NCBI GenBank assembly: GCA_020744425.1
Contig: JAGMUV010000007.1
Span: 2,604,001-2,668,000, forward strand
Reading direction: 5' to 3'
DNA length: 64,000 nt
Source: Dactylonectria macrodidyma
Lineage: Eukaryota; Ascomycota; Sordariomycetes; Hypocreales; Nectriaceae
This document shows, piece after piece, positions 1 to 11,300 of the stretch. The notes below the pieces were generated by a model, which saw only the letters and a program-made list of their open reading frames with translations, did not search any database and was not told where the DNA came from. Each line of letters begins with the position of its first letter. The first letter of the stretch is position 1. Position numbers and translations under genes: made by a program.

Positions 1-87
1 GGATTCTTTTTTTTGATGGGGCGGTCCACAAAACCAAATCATCGTGACTTTTCGCATAAGACTGAAGCACTAACACATTACTGGCAG

Positions 88-1075
88 ACCTCACATCTTC
101 TTGACCAATGGCGGTGGCAAGACCGAAGAAGAGCGCTGCGGCGACCTTTCTAAGCAGCTTCTCTGCGACATCAAGCCCGGCCAGTTCATCTGTGGTCACA
201 CTCCCATGCGCGAGATGTCGGAGAAGTACGGCACCGTCCTAGTTGTCGGCGGCGAGGGCGAGACCTGCCGCCTGGTCGCCGAGGGTTATGGCTTCAAGGA
301 TGTCGTGACTCCTGGAGACATCATCAAGCACAATTCTGCCACCACACCTTTCCGCAAGCTCACTCCCGAGGAGCATGCCAACTCGCGCGAGCGTGACTTC
401 TCTGATGTCACTATTGACGCTGTCTTTGTCTTCGCCGACTCGCGCGACTGGGCCGGCGACATCCAGATCATGCTCGACCTGGCCATGTCCAAGGGCGGCC
501 AACTGGGCACCCGTAGTGAGACCTTCACTGAGGGCCCTCCCTTCTACTTCTCCCACAACGACGTTGTCTGGTCCGCTGCCCATGAGCACGTTCGCCTTGG
601 CATGGGTGCCCTCCGTCGCATGTTCGAGGTCACCTTCAAGGACCTCACCAACGGGTCCGGTGTTTTGCACACTCACGCCTTCGGAAAGCCCCAAGTCTCG
701 ACCTTTGAGTTCGCCTCACGCCTAATGGGCCAGTGGCGCAACACTGAGCACGGTCTTGTCGCACCCCCTGAAACGGTGTACTTTGTCGGTGACACCCCCG
801 AGAGCGACATCCGCGGCACCAATGCAGTCAACAAGAAGGCCGACAATGACTGGTACAGCATCCTTGTCGAGACTGGTGTCTACCAGGAGGGCACTGAACC
901 CGCCTACAAACCCCGTGCCACTGTCGTCAATGTCCTGGACGCTGTCAACCATGGTATCCAGCGCGAGATGGCCAAGAAGGCCGCCAAGACCGGCACCCTC
1001 AAGCCTGATGTCTTGGCTGAGTCCGCCTGCCACCATGGTCCTTCCATCGTGGATATGGATGGTATCACTATTTAG
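88..1075 (+). CDS. CECR5-type HAD-superfamily (class IIA) hydrolase, 3' part
   Basis: Partial gene: this exon begins at the acceptor ending at 87 (CTAAC branch-like signal at 70-74) and ends with TAG at 1073-1075. The open frame has no usable ATG at its start; reading in phase gives PHIFLTNGGGKTEEER, a stretch typical of the CECR5 / yeast YKR070W family, where it follows HAD motif I. About 328 residues are visible. The HAD motif IV region is clear near the C-terminus (YFVGDTPESDIRGTNAVN, codons at about 778-831). The N-terminal exon(s) with the nucleophile Asp lie left of the window. Family members are HAD phosphatase-like proteins, often predicted mitochondrial, with poorly defined substrates. 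Any function beyond a metal-dependent hydrolase fold is inference. Confidence 0.85.
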
Positions 1076-2110
1076 ACATCCGCTGCTTGCTCTTCTCTAG
1101 CGTCTTCTCTTCTTTTCGTCCACGTTTGGGAACCCTTTCTTTCTCTTCTTAACAGCACCGCTCGGTAGCGGTGCTCCTTGTTGCATTTTATCTGGAGTAT
1201 GGTATTTTCTTTTGTTCAAGAACGTGTAACGATCTTGTCATCTGCATCCACGACTCTTTGCAGATGAGGAACCACATACAGCAGCAGCTCTGGTGCTGTT
1301 TGGAGCATAGACCATGATAGAGTCTTATGTCTTTTAAGATCAGGAGCTTCTTCCTTGTCATGATGCGCGCAACACCCTCTATACCCTGATGAGCATCACA
1401 TCACACCAATATAGAATTAAAAATTATATAAAAAAACAGAGCCATTTTCTACCTTAAAACAACTTGAATCGTCTTCATGCGATGTCGTCGGAAAAAGTCA
1501 AAACGCAATCTTTGGAACTCCCATCTTTGCGTCATAGAACGTTTACTTCTTTATTCGCATTGTTACCAGTGGCGAGTCAGAGAGCAAGGAGTAGCAGAAA
1601 CATACTGCTTCTGCCGATGCACCAAGGTCACCTCTTTCCCGAACATTGCCGAGTGACAGTATTGACCCCTCATTCCTTGGATCCACGGTGTCGAAGGCTC
1701 TTCTCCACGGACAGCGGAACTACTCATAATCTACTAACCCAAGCGAGCATTGCGTGAATGTGGCACAATTGTACATCGACGCCTGCGGCTCTGGATTTTG
1801 TCACACACCCTTTTCGTTCCGACGCCCACACATCTGAATATGCATCTTGTCCCCCAGACTCCCCACCGGGTTTCCTAGTTTCTCCACGTCAAGCCCAGGC
1901 AGGTTGGGAACCACATGGAGGCCTCTTGTTCGAGCATTGCTGCCAAGCGTTCCGCCGCTCACCAGGAAGCTGAGGCCAAAGTAGGACCCAGATAACATGT
2001 CTTGTGTAACACAGCAGACACAAGGGCATGTTCTCGCATCCCCACTCCACCTACGTTTGTCCTTGTCAGCCGGCTCCTGAAAGACCCGGCTGGAGTTCCC
2101 AAGGTGTACA
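1076..2110. other. Intergenic, no gene recognised
   Basis: This stretch holds the 3' UTR of the CECR5-like gene and a CT-rich start. Only short frames are open and none begins with a convincing ATG or shows family similarity. An AT-rich patch at about 1410-1440 may be a 3'-end signal. Confidence 0.5.
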
Positions 2111-3012
2111 TCACTTGAGTGAATTAGAACAAGTCAGGCTGAGCGTAAACTCATACGTCAGCCGTACAGAGCGCCCGCGGGAGAAGTCGTTGCGAGATGT
2201 GAAGTCGTAGGGACTCACAGCTGGGTCTCGCCTTCGTCCCTGTGATGCTCATTATCGTCGTCCTGGTCGTCAACATCGTTAAAGGAGAAGCCGCCCCAAT
2301 CTGACGTAGCCGCCCATCCCGCAGCATCCACAGCATCCTGGCGCCGTCCCCGCTGCTCCATGGCCTCTTCGCCGCTGATGCCAAGTGCAAACCCGCGGAT
2401 GTGCTCGCGGTCCACTCGTAGCCAGCCCTTCCAGCCCGTGGCAATGTCACCAGCACCGATGCCGCCTACAACGACGGTCCCCCACCACTGGCGAGCACCA
2501 CTCGCGTGGGCGCCGTTGCCGTAAAGCATGAAGCCTTCGGCCTCGGAGACTACCGTGCGGAGACGCTCCGGGCTGCTGTGGGCGGGGTGCTGGACGTAGA
2601 CGTGATGCAGATGGGACTCGTCGCAGGTAAGACGAGTGGCATCGAAGCGCCCTTCTAGGTCGATGACGAGCAATGCATGTAGGCATGGGGGGGAGACAAG
2701 GGCTGAGATGATCTTGTAGAGCAGCGGAAGATGGCGCCCAGATAGACTCACACCTGCGGTCTTGGTGTTTTGAAAACGGCGGGCTGCCAGCTCGTCCAAT
2801 GGTCGCATGTGCGTTGGCTTAGCTGCCTGTATCGGAACCTGGGTTGATGCCCTGTTGCTGGGCGATGTGGAATCCAGATCAAGAGTCAGGGCTGAGCGCA
2901 CACCATGGAGCATCTGTAGCAGCATTTCAGTATCTATCCGCCATAAGCGACACTAAGGCAATGAGAGAAGAAACAATACCGGGACATCTATCATCGGACA
3001 CGGGAGATCCAT
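2111..3012 (-). CDS. RecA/Rad51-paralogue-like protein (XRCC2-type candidate)
   Basis: Proposed three-exon model: 3012-2980 (ATG, 11 codons), 2913-2219, 2138-2111, about 251 aa. The second donor is GTGAGT (2218-2213) with acceptor CTCAG; if it is not used, the frame stops at TGA 2217-2215. The segment HALLVIDLEGRFDATRL resembles the RecA/Rad51 core strand with the conserved D-x-EG-x-F, and RVDREHIRGFALG fits the C-terminal core. The region where Walker A should sit reads AGVSLSGRHLPLL and lacks GKT, so the P-loop looks degenerate. The tail is acidic (DDQDDDNEHH). Family knowledge: Rad51 paralogues assist recombinational repair and some tolerate Walker A loss. The assignment is tentative. It is divergent from SOM1, with 430 bp between start codons. 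Confidence 0.5.
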
Positions 3013-3442
3013 TCGCCGGTATTCAGGTGGGGTGCTAGAGATGGACACGCTGATGCTGATGGCCAACCTCACTCCTGCATCACCAGATAAAGACGGCTTG
3101 AGTGTTATGAGTGATATGGGTGTCAGGTCACTTGACTTGTCCCTACCGATACTCTCAGCTCACCCAAGCATACAATGGAGTATTCTCAACTACTTCAGAA
3201 AACCTATGCCGATGATTGATGGATAGAGGTTATGTGGTTTAGGTTGATGTTGCTCGTCGCTGTTTTGTAGTGTTTGCAGCGTCCAAAAAAAAAGAAAAAG
3301 GCCGAGAGGCCCGCTCAACTTGAGCCTAGAAACTCACCTCCTCTAGACTCGTCTCCTCAACCTCGCCCAACAGCCGCGCACCCGTCGCTGCCTCCACCGT
3401 CATCGTTCGCCAAGAAGGATTCGATAAAGCGACTCTGCCGCG

Positions 3443-3941
3443 ATGGGATACCCGTGTCAGGTTTTTCCCGCCTCGGAGCTGCCCGACCGCGTGCAGACCG
3501 ACCTCAAGGGCCGCAAGCGCAAGCTCGAGTCTGGCGAGCGCAGCGTCGAGTTGAACGGCTGCGAGCTCTTTGAGATGCTGCAGTACAAGTGCGAAATCAA
3601 GGAGCCCGTGAAGTGGGATAGCACCGTGCAGTGTCACACCGTCGACCGGTTGTTCCGCAAGTGAGTCTGCTTCACGTTAGCGTTGTTGATGTCGACGGTC
3701 GTCGATGGTCGACGTTGCTGTACTCGTTATGTGTGGGTTCTGGTTCGCTAATGTTGCACAATCAAGGTGTAAGGACAGAAATGGCACATTTATGGTTGAG
3801 ACTACGGCGTGGGAGGGGAAGGATTATTCAAGCGCCGCTCAATCCGGCGGCAGCAGCAAAAGCAGCAGCCGCACTGAACAGAAGCCTCCTCAACACTATC
3901 ATTGGTCGTCGAGCTGGAGCTCGCCCGATACAGCGAGGTGA
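3443..3941 (+). CDS. SOM1: Mitochondrial export protein Som1 homologue
   Basis: Two exons, 3443-3660 and 3767-3941 (TGA 3939-3941), give about 130 aa. The intron has donor GTGAGT, branch CTAAT at 3748-3752 and acceptor AAG at 3764-3766; splicing joins DRLFRK to CKDRNGTFMVETTAWEG. The family signature is visible: a QYKCEI segment, then VQCHTVDRLFRKC and VETTAWE, with the spaced cysteines expected of PF11093. In yeast Som1 is a small soluble subunit of the mitochondrial inner membrane peptidase complex (Imp1/Imp2) and helps mature inner-membrane and intermembrane-space proteins. The Ser/Gln-rich C-terminal tail looks disordered. A donor-like AG|GTGAGC overlaps the stop codon, so a further exon cannot be excluded. 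Confidence 0.75.
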
Positions 3942-4722
3942 GCGCTTCGCAAGCAGCGTTATGCTCACGAAGTGGTTCAAGCATCACGTTGTCTCCCCCT
4001 TCCGGCTTTGGCAATGAGCAATCTTGCCGGCGCGACCGCTGCTAGTCGACCAAAGACGGACACGACTTACTACGGCCCAAATCTCTCGCTATAACTCGTC
4101 GCAATATATTAAGAATGACGCTTTCACGGCGTTGTATTATTAGTGGCGGCGTATTCCTAGAAAACATGTCATTTCTGGTGGACCCGATGCCTCATGGAGA
4201 AACCGAATGACTCAATTTGGGTATCGACAAGAACTGTAATCTATGTATGACCGCGAGTCTGCGATAAGACTCTACGCACGGCACATACGTTCGTGTAGTT
4301 GTTTAGGCTAGATGGCCCCAATAGGAAAATTGGTTACTCATGATCAGAGGGGTCGACCTTCAATTGGGCTGTGATGTCACCGTACGGATTGGTGGCGGGC
4401 TCCGGCCCATGGACCGATCTGGGCGAGACGATAGAAAACACCATGCGGTTGCTGTACAACGCCATTGGGCTCTCGAACACCAATGAACTCACTCCTTACT
4501 TATCAATGGCACAAAACGCACTGATCAAAGCACATGTCGACTTGGTTGCCCTTGCCTATTGTGCAGATTGTCTGGCACCGTCTCAGATGAAGCCTTGGTA
4601 TTTTTTGATCTTCTATCCAGCGACAAGACAAATGAAACATTTGAGAAGCTTCTCCTCCGACAGTCTAGGGCCGGCTCATCCCCGTTGCCTCGTTGCTGCT
4701 GCGAATGCCATTGGGCCATCCG
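3942..4722. other. Intergenic between convergent SOM1 and COX9
   Basis: Holds the 3' ends of two convergent genes. A plus-strand frame at about 4374-4763 is open from an ATG but matches nothing I know and runs antisense into the last COX9 exon, so it is not called. Confidence 0.5.
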
Positions 4723-5218
4723 TTACTCTTGCTTGGCAGCAGCGCGCTCGGCCTCCAATTTGATGTAGTAGTTGTCGCGGGCGTTGGTTCGGGGCATGTG
4801 GAAGCCGTACCTGTTACGCCCGTTAGTTCTCTGGTATTGCTTGTAGCTGCAATTTCATCCTCATCACATATCGACGTACCAGAATACGTTGGCCATGGCG
4901 AAGCCGGAACCTGTGATGCTTGTCAGCCCATTGTCCCCACCAACCAACCACATGGCCCGAATTGTCAGCCTCTCCAAAGCGTCCTCTTCAAGCTATTCCG
5001 AGATACCGCGAGTTGGGTCGTGTTCAATTCGGTCGATTAGGGGGTTTTGGCAACGTACCAATAGCGATTCCGAGGTCCAGGACGAGGTTTCGTCGGAGCA
5101 TCTACCACACAGTCAGTCACGAAAAGCTCTCCCAAAGATTTCTGGTCCGGACGGGGCTGTGCGCGCCCAAGCCATTGAGTCGCGGAAGACGTACACCGGT
5201 GATGGGAGGGACGGCCAT
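4723..5218 (-). CDS. COX9: Cytochrome c oxidase subunit VIIa (fungal Cox9)
   Basis: Four small exons: 5218-5195 (8 codons), 5101-5059, 4910-4880 and 4810-4723 (TAA), giving 61 aa. Three of the four exons are shorter than 50 nt, so no single long frame reveals the gene. All three donors are GTACGT and all acceptors end in AG. The spliced protein begins MAVPPITGMLRRNLVLDL, continues with a single hydrophobic span (GIAIGSGFAMANVFW) and ends YGFHMPRTNARDNYY plus a charged Ala/Glu tail. That layout and length match fungal COX VIIa, an inner-membrane complex IV subunit. The frame closes exactly across every junction, which is strong support. The gene is divergent from the mitochondrial ribosomal protein gene at 5522. 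Confidence 0.92.
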
Positions 5219-5521
5219 TTTGATTGTTTTCCTTTTGCGATGCGGTTCGGGCGAAGGAGAGGGAAGCTGTGAGGCTGGTTCGAGAGTTTCGATGTGGTCG
5301 TGAGGTTGTGAGTCCATCCCGAGGATGGTCTGATGTTAATCGCGCTAAGGATGGAGGTCACGTGCAACCCGGGAACTCACGACTCCCTCCGGCTCAACCC
5401 CGGACACCATGGAAAAGAATATCGACTGCAAAGGTGAGGTGTATGTACCTTGTGCTGGTTTGAGACCTGGGAGCGACGACACGAGACTTGTGGTTTACAA
5501 CCCACAACAACACCTGCCGCC
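5219..5521. promoter_or_regulatory. Shared divergent promoter COX9 / uL22m
   Basis: Only 303 bp separate the two start codons, so both nuclear-encoded mitochondrial genes must use this segment. It contains one palindromic CACGTG (5359-5364), an E-box/Cbf1-type hexamer. Use of this site is inference. Confidence 0.45.
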
Positions 5522-6676
5522 ATGAGTCTCCGCATAGCCGCTCGGCGGTTGGCGCTGTCAGGTATGTTACTCTTTACTACTTCGGCAGGGCTCAATTGGT
5601 TTGCATAAACCTCGACCTCCATCTGACAATTTTCCTGCTGAACAGCAAGAGCTCCGAACAATCTCACCAACTCCCAAACACCCACCTTGTCCGCCGCTTT
5701 TGGACCTTCAGTACAACGACGAAATAAGTGGTCCACCAATATCTTCAAGGGATGGGGTGGTTCACGCCCCAAGGACAACCTGGCGGCTACAGGTGATCCC
5801 GTCACAGGGCAGCTCGACGACCCCAAGAGCCGCGAGAAGTTCCTTGAGCGCAGCATGTACAGCGGTGTCGAGGACAATATTTTCCAGGACGAAATTGAGA
5901 CCGCCCCGAGAGGCCAGTCGACAGAGGCGACTCCCGGTGCGCCTGAGATGGAGCAGAAGACGAAAGAGAATATGGCCATGATCGTGGACCCCGACCCACG
6001 TAGTCGCATCCGCTGGCAGCGCAAGAAGGTTATTCAAATGGTTCGCCGCAACGGCCGTTTGACCAAGGAGGAGCGCGTTATCATGTCGGAGCGTGAGCTG
6101 TTGCACAAGAGCGAGTTTATGCCCACCAGCGTCAAGAAGCTCGTCATGTTGGCCCGCCAGATCGCCGGCAGGCCCGTCGACGACGCCATCACACAGATGT
6201 CGTGGTCTAAAAAGAAGTTTGCCGCCGAGGTGCGGTACTACCTTGAGGAGGCTCGCGACCTGGCCATTGCCCAGCGTGGTATGGGTCTTGGCGTGGCCAA
6301 CGGCGAGACCTTTACCAAGCCTCGCAAGATCCAGACCAAGGAGGGCAAGTGGATCGAGATCTCTGACCCGACACGCATGTATATTGCGCAATCTTGGGTG
6401 GGCCGGGGAGCCTGGCGAGGAAAGAAGATTGACTATAAGGGTCGTGGCAGAATGGGCATCATTCGACATCCCAGCACAAGTATGTATTTCTCTTCCAGAA
6501 CCCCCACCGAACGAGTACTGACATTTCCCTGCGCAGGTTTGACTATTTTGCTCAAGGAGGAGAAGTCGCGGATTCGAGAATATGAGGACCGTGAGGCCAA
6601 GAAGGCTAAGAAAGGTCCTTGGGTGCATCTGCCCAACCGACCTGTCTATGGTCAACGGCCATACTACTCCTGGTAG
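5522..6676 (+). CDS. mrpl22: Mitochondrial large-subunit ribosomal protein uL22m
   Basis: Three exons: 5522-5561, 5646-6479, 6537-6676, giving 337 aa. The first exon encodes MSLRIAARRLALS, an Arg-rich amphipathic start that continues across the intron as a mitochondrial presequence. The central part carries the uL22 fold (residues about 165-300: PTSVKKLVMLARQIAGRPV, then EVRYYLEEARDLAI and a C-terminal KGRGRMGIIRHPS loop). The second intron is 57 nt with branch TACTGAC; it has no stop and keeps the frame, so retention would insert 19 residues. The start is fixed by the ATG 40 nt before the first donor. uL22 lines the exit tunnel of the mitoribosome. The C-terminus (PWVHLPNRPVYGQRPYYSW) is typical of fungal members. 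Confidence 0.92.
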
Positions 6677-7220
6677 AAGTTGCAGCCGTGGTATTTGTGT
6701 TGGCAGGACAAAAGCATTGGAGAGCTATGCATTCGTGGAGATCTGCATTCAATCTCTCTTAGACACCTGTAAGATATGTGCAAGGGCTGTACAATTGAGC
6801 AAAGAATAAAAATAAGAAAGGCCCGATGCCATGAAGTTGTCTTTCAGTCCCAGATCGACGAGAGTTTACTCCTTTCCGCTAATAATAAATAACACCCGCG
6901 AGACGTCTCTGTGGCAAACAACAAAAACCAAACCAACCCCCCTAAGGCCTGGTTTAAGATCCAGGGAGCTCGGGAATATCACAAAAAAAAAGGAAACGAA
7001 ACTTAGGGGCTGACACAGATTGCGGGTAAACCAAAACACAATGCTGATTCCCTTGGTCCATCCCATATCAATGGACGCCTGGCTCTTAAAAACCATGGCC
7101 AGCCCGGTCGCATAAGATTGGGAACGTGTAACATTAATGCCTTAGGCTAGAGTTGGACAACATGTGACTTTTCTTTGCTTCCATACTCCGGGTTTTAAAT
7201 CTGGCACTTCACTGTTTGTA
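6677..7220. other. Intergenic between convergent uL22m and CFEM genes
   Basis: Contains both 3' UTRs. An A-rich stretch (about 6805-6820) and an AATAAA-like hexamer at about 6804 could serve uL22m 3'-end formation. No gene is visible. Confidence 0.5.
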
Positions 7221-8358
7221 TCATACCATAGTTCGGGGTGTTGTTCGTGGAACCATGTCCTCGTAACGGTTGGCGACCATCTCCATATCATAGGTATCCT
7301 TCTCGCGGAGCGATCCATGGTCGCCCGATGCATAAGCCCTTCCGCCTCCAGGAAGAGGTTGAGAAATTGCAAGGGCTGGTCCACGCCTTTGCTGCTCCTG
7401 CTTGCGTCTGCGTGATTTGAGAAGGAAGCAAATGGCGACACCGATCAAGGCGACGGCCGCGATGCCAACACCAACGCTAATACCGATTTTGGCCGATGAG
7501 GAAAGTCCAGAGCTGGAGGAGTCGTCACTTTTGTCGGCAGCTGAGGTGGCAGAGGCACTGGCAGCGGCATCAATACCATCAGAAGTGCCTGACGCAATAG
7601 CACTTGATTTCGATGCGGAATCGGTAGCCTAAGTTCAATATTAGTAGTGTGTTCTCACGGTTGTCCACTTTGTTGTACTTACACTTGACTTCACTGAGGC
7701 TGACGATGTCTCGGCGGCGGTGGTGGCCTCGGCAGTTTCAGAAGCCTGAGTGGAATCAGGTGGGCTGGAGGACGACGAGCCTCCAACAGACGAGCTTGCT
7801 TCAGTGGTGGCAGGTGCTTGTGTGGATGCCACTGCTTGTGTGGTTGACGCTGCTTGTGTGGTTGACGCTGCCTGTGTGGTTGGCGCCGCCTCAGTGGATG
7901 CGATAGCCGCGGATGAAGCAGCTGCGGAGGATACGGCAGATGCAGAAGCAGAAGCCGCCGGCAGTGCAACACCTTGAGACATTAATTTTCGAGCTAACTG
8001 AAGAAGATACCATCGACTTACCGGCGCAAAATTGAGAATTGAGGTACTCATTCGTTTCGGTGTCCAAAGCTTGACAGCGGCCAGTGGAGCATTCTCGGAT
8101 GCCAGTCACGAAGGAGGTGTTCACACAGAGACAAGCTCCATCTTCCGCACTTGTGCATGCAAAAGAAGCGAATTGGTCTCTCAATTCGTTGGTGCATTCG
8201 CCCTGGAAGCAATAGCAGTCAGAGAATATCCGGAGAGTGCGTGGTCACGCTCATTTTGGACAGAGTTTGAGTGGACTTACAATACAGTCGGTAGCCGCAG
8301 ACACGCCGAGGACATGCAGGGCGCCCAGCGCACCTAGGGTAGAGAGCAAAAAGCGCAT
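7221..8358 (-). CDS. CFEM-domain single-pass membrane protein
   Basis: Four exons: 8358-8281, 8202-8022, 7972-7683, 7628-7221, giving 318 aa. Residues 1-22 are a signal peptide (MRFLLSTLGALGALHVLGVSA). Residues about 25-86 contain the eight cysteines of a CFEM domain (DCIGEC, FACTS, GACLC, RECSTGRC, QFC), including an Asp just before the CLC pair at the haem-ligand position of known CFEM proteins. A Ser/Thr/Ala stalk follows, with TTQAAS repeats near 7840-7890. One transmembrane helix (SVGVGIAAVALIGVAICFLL) ends in a basic stop-transfer KSRRRK, followed by a cytosolic tail of about 70 residues. CFEM proteins act in haem/iron capture, adhesion, or as receptors such as Pth11. A membrane helix with a cytosolic tail argues against GPI anchoring. 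All splice phases agree. Confidence 0.9.
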
Positions 8359-11300
8359 CTTGACAGAAGGGTCGAATAGATCGAGGTGGATATATTGCGA
8401 TGCGAACGCCGGTGGTATCGGCTGTTAAAACGAATGTCTTGGGGGGTTAAACGAGGGACGAGCGAGCCAGAGCAAGAGCCAGAGTTAAGGCGAGTCGGGA
8501 CAAGCTGAGAGGAACGACGGAGACTGAACACGGCCAGCTGGACCCCGGGTTGGGGAGCCAAGTAAAAGGCGAAAAAATGGGAACCGGTAGTGGAACAAGG
8601 ACGGCCAAGGTCTAACGTGGCACACGATCTGTGCTGCTGCAGCACCAGGTGATGCAGACGATGCAGGTCGTGCAGGATGCCAGGTTGAATACGAAGAGAT
8701 GGAGGCTGTTATACGGGCCGGGATGTGTCGGCCAACGGCGTTCAAGGAATGACGAGTTAAGCTGAGGAGGCTTTGGGACAATGAGCGAATGAAATAATCG
8801 AATCGGTGACGTGGTGTGGGATGGAACTTGGGACGCCGTAGAGAGTGGCGGAAGTCCCAAGGACGCGATCACCGAACAAGAGAAGGGATAAAGAAGGAGA
8901 AGGAGAAGAAGGTGAAAAAAAGAAGGTGAAAGTGCGAGAACAAGGCGATTGTGGAAAATCGGTGAGACCAGATTCACTAAGAGAAGGACGTCGCAATAAG
9001 GGGAGAAGAGGAATGAAGAAGAGACAGGCTGAGTGGGCGAGATCCGGGGGGATGAGGAATTGAAGGCAATGTCGATATTGTGCCCAGGGCGCTGTGTGCT
9101 AGTTCCTCCCTAGTGGGCTTAGGCGTTAGATCACCCAGGTGTCCCCCCTGGGGGGGGGGGCAAGTACATACCTCCTGCATGTGCGGCTTCGGTACGTGAG
9201 GAGATGTCCAGGGCGACCCGGCGGGGTGGGAGGCCTTGGATTGGGTAGTGGCTGCGGCATATAAAAACGTAGTGCGTTGTAGAACAATGAAGGAGTCTGA
9301 ATCGAAGGCCTGGGGGCCTTGAAGCTTCTGGAGCCTTAGGCTTTGATGGAGGCTTGGTGGAATTAGCCTGCAGCACCAGTCCCTGTCGTCATTCTACAAG
9401 ACCCTTGAAGGCTCTTCAGTGGGAAACCATGCATAGTGCATAATGTCACACAGGAGCATATCCCTAATTCACCATGTATCGCATTTCCCGGTCTCCCTCG
9501 GCCTGAAAGTCCCCGTGCCGCAAGTCCCGAACACACTACAGTGACTACGGTGACTGAGCAGTGACTACACCCGTGGAATAGGGGAAAGAAGCCGGCAGAT
9601 AGCGGGTCTTGTGCCCCTGGACCCGTGTAGAACGCCCCACAACACCACAATTTGGCAGGTAACGCGTTCTTAATAAAGCCCGCTGGGCACAGTATTACCA
9701 TTCACGGGCGTGATTCTGGCTATTCTCTTGCTCTGTTACTTCTAAAATTCAGCTAGGACACATAGACACACACGCTTCCATAGTGTATCGCAGTTTCGTC
9801 ACTTGCCTTCCCGAGTCGTGCTTTTGGAGACTTTTGAATAGTTTGCGCGGGCAAGCAGGTCAGATCGTCTTCCAGTAGCAAGCAGCATCACTCTTTGCGT
9901 CTCATCTGGCGGCAAGAGAAGTCCTGTCTCCAGCAAGCACAGCCTCCTCATCCGCGAAAGCGGCCTCGGGCGGTAATTTGCTCCAAGCCAGGCGATGCAG
10001 GTCAGATGGTGCTACCCCGATGCCCAAGCCACACCGAATAATCGGTGTTGGCAGGTGCAGAGACGAAACACTCCGTCATGCATGATTCCAGTCGGCGGTT
10101 GTGCATATTGTGATGGACACGAGATATCCCGGCTAATAATAACACAGGGCGCGTGCTAAGGTTCCGAGGCCGCAGCCTATCAGCGACAGGCGCCTCCCCA
10201 AAACCAGACAAGGTAGGCAGACGAAAAGTACCAGGCAAGCCAGACATGCCAAGTCCATTTTCCAGCCGCAATCCTTCTGTTACCTAGCAAGTGGGTCACA
10301 ATTCGGTGGCAACCAACTGAGCACGCAGTTAATACGATGTACGCACTGTACTCTACTACGTATCAAACGAAGCACAGTCGTCGACGGGAGTTTGGTGAAG
10401 GATGACGAAGGATGTCAATGCACTGCTTCATCATCTTCCTAGCGGACGTCGCCGGGCTAGGATGCGGTGGAAAGGAGTTGTAGAGGGCGCATGCCTCCCT
10501 TTATTAGCTTGCCCCAAACGCCCTACTAGATAGCCGTGAGATGCAAAGTCTCCAACGGCCTCCCTCCAACAGTTGTTTGCTCTGACCAGGTCGGGTTTAA
10601 GGAGAAGGTCGCGGTCAACTCCCAACAGGTGGTCTTGGGGCAGGGCGCCGGCAATGCAGGACGTGTCATGCACATGCAGCGCTGCGAATAGATAGTGCCT
10701 GGTATGATCGCCCTCCTTTCCCTTGCGTTTAAAACATGAGATCTCGTCAACCGTTGACATGTGCCCTGGGCGTGCATGTGGAGCGTTCCGGATCGTCACC
10801 AAGGATAAACCTTTCCGAACAATACACGTCCTGGGGAGACGGGGAAACAAAAACCCTTACGAAGTACTAAAAAAAAATCAAAGCAGCCACCATTGCGATC
10901 CTCTTTAGTCTCTAGGAAAGGCCATTGCAGCTGGATGAAAAATCAGATAGGTTGGTGCGGATAGGAATGCCTCAGAGTTCACAGAGGGAGCGGCCCAGAA
11001 GTTCCAAGCATCCAAACCAATCTTCAAGACAAGCCTCCATCATTTCCGTTTCATCGGCGTCTTGACGATGTTAGTGCGGAGCCAACATGGAGCCAACCCA
11101 GAGGCGCAGCCCGGGCCGCTAGATTAGCGTGAAACAATAGTCTGGCTCCTCAGGGTTCCGACCAGGGCGCCCCTCGCCATTTCCTACCCGTTGTAGCGAT
11201 ACGCTGGGATCACAGACACACCACTGTGCGTGCTCGACAAGCTGACTCTCGAGTCCTCATCAGTATCTCGGTTCGTCCCAACTGTGGGGAGGCCTCGCGG

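Noticed and set aside
4374..4763. ATG-initiated 130-codon plus-strand frame downstream of SOM1
   Set aside because: No recognisable family, and it runs antisense through the last exon of COX9, whose model is firm.
8612..8977. Leu/Ser-rich minus-strand frame upstream of the CFEM gene
   Set aside because: It follows the pyrimidine-rich leader of the CFEM gene; apparent hydrophobicity comes from CT repeats.
10431..10850. 139-codon minus-strand frame in the gene-poor gap
   Set aside because: It starts at TTG, has no family resemblance and no intron signals; it looks like a chance open frame.
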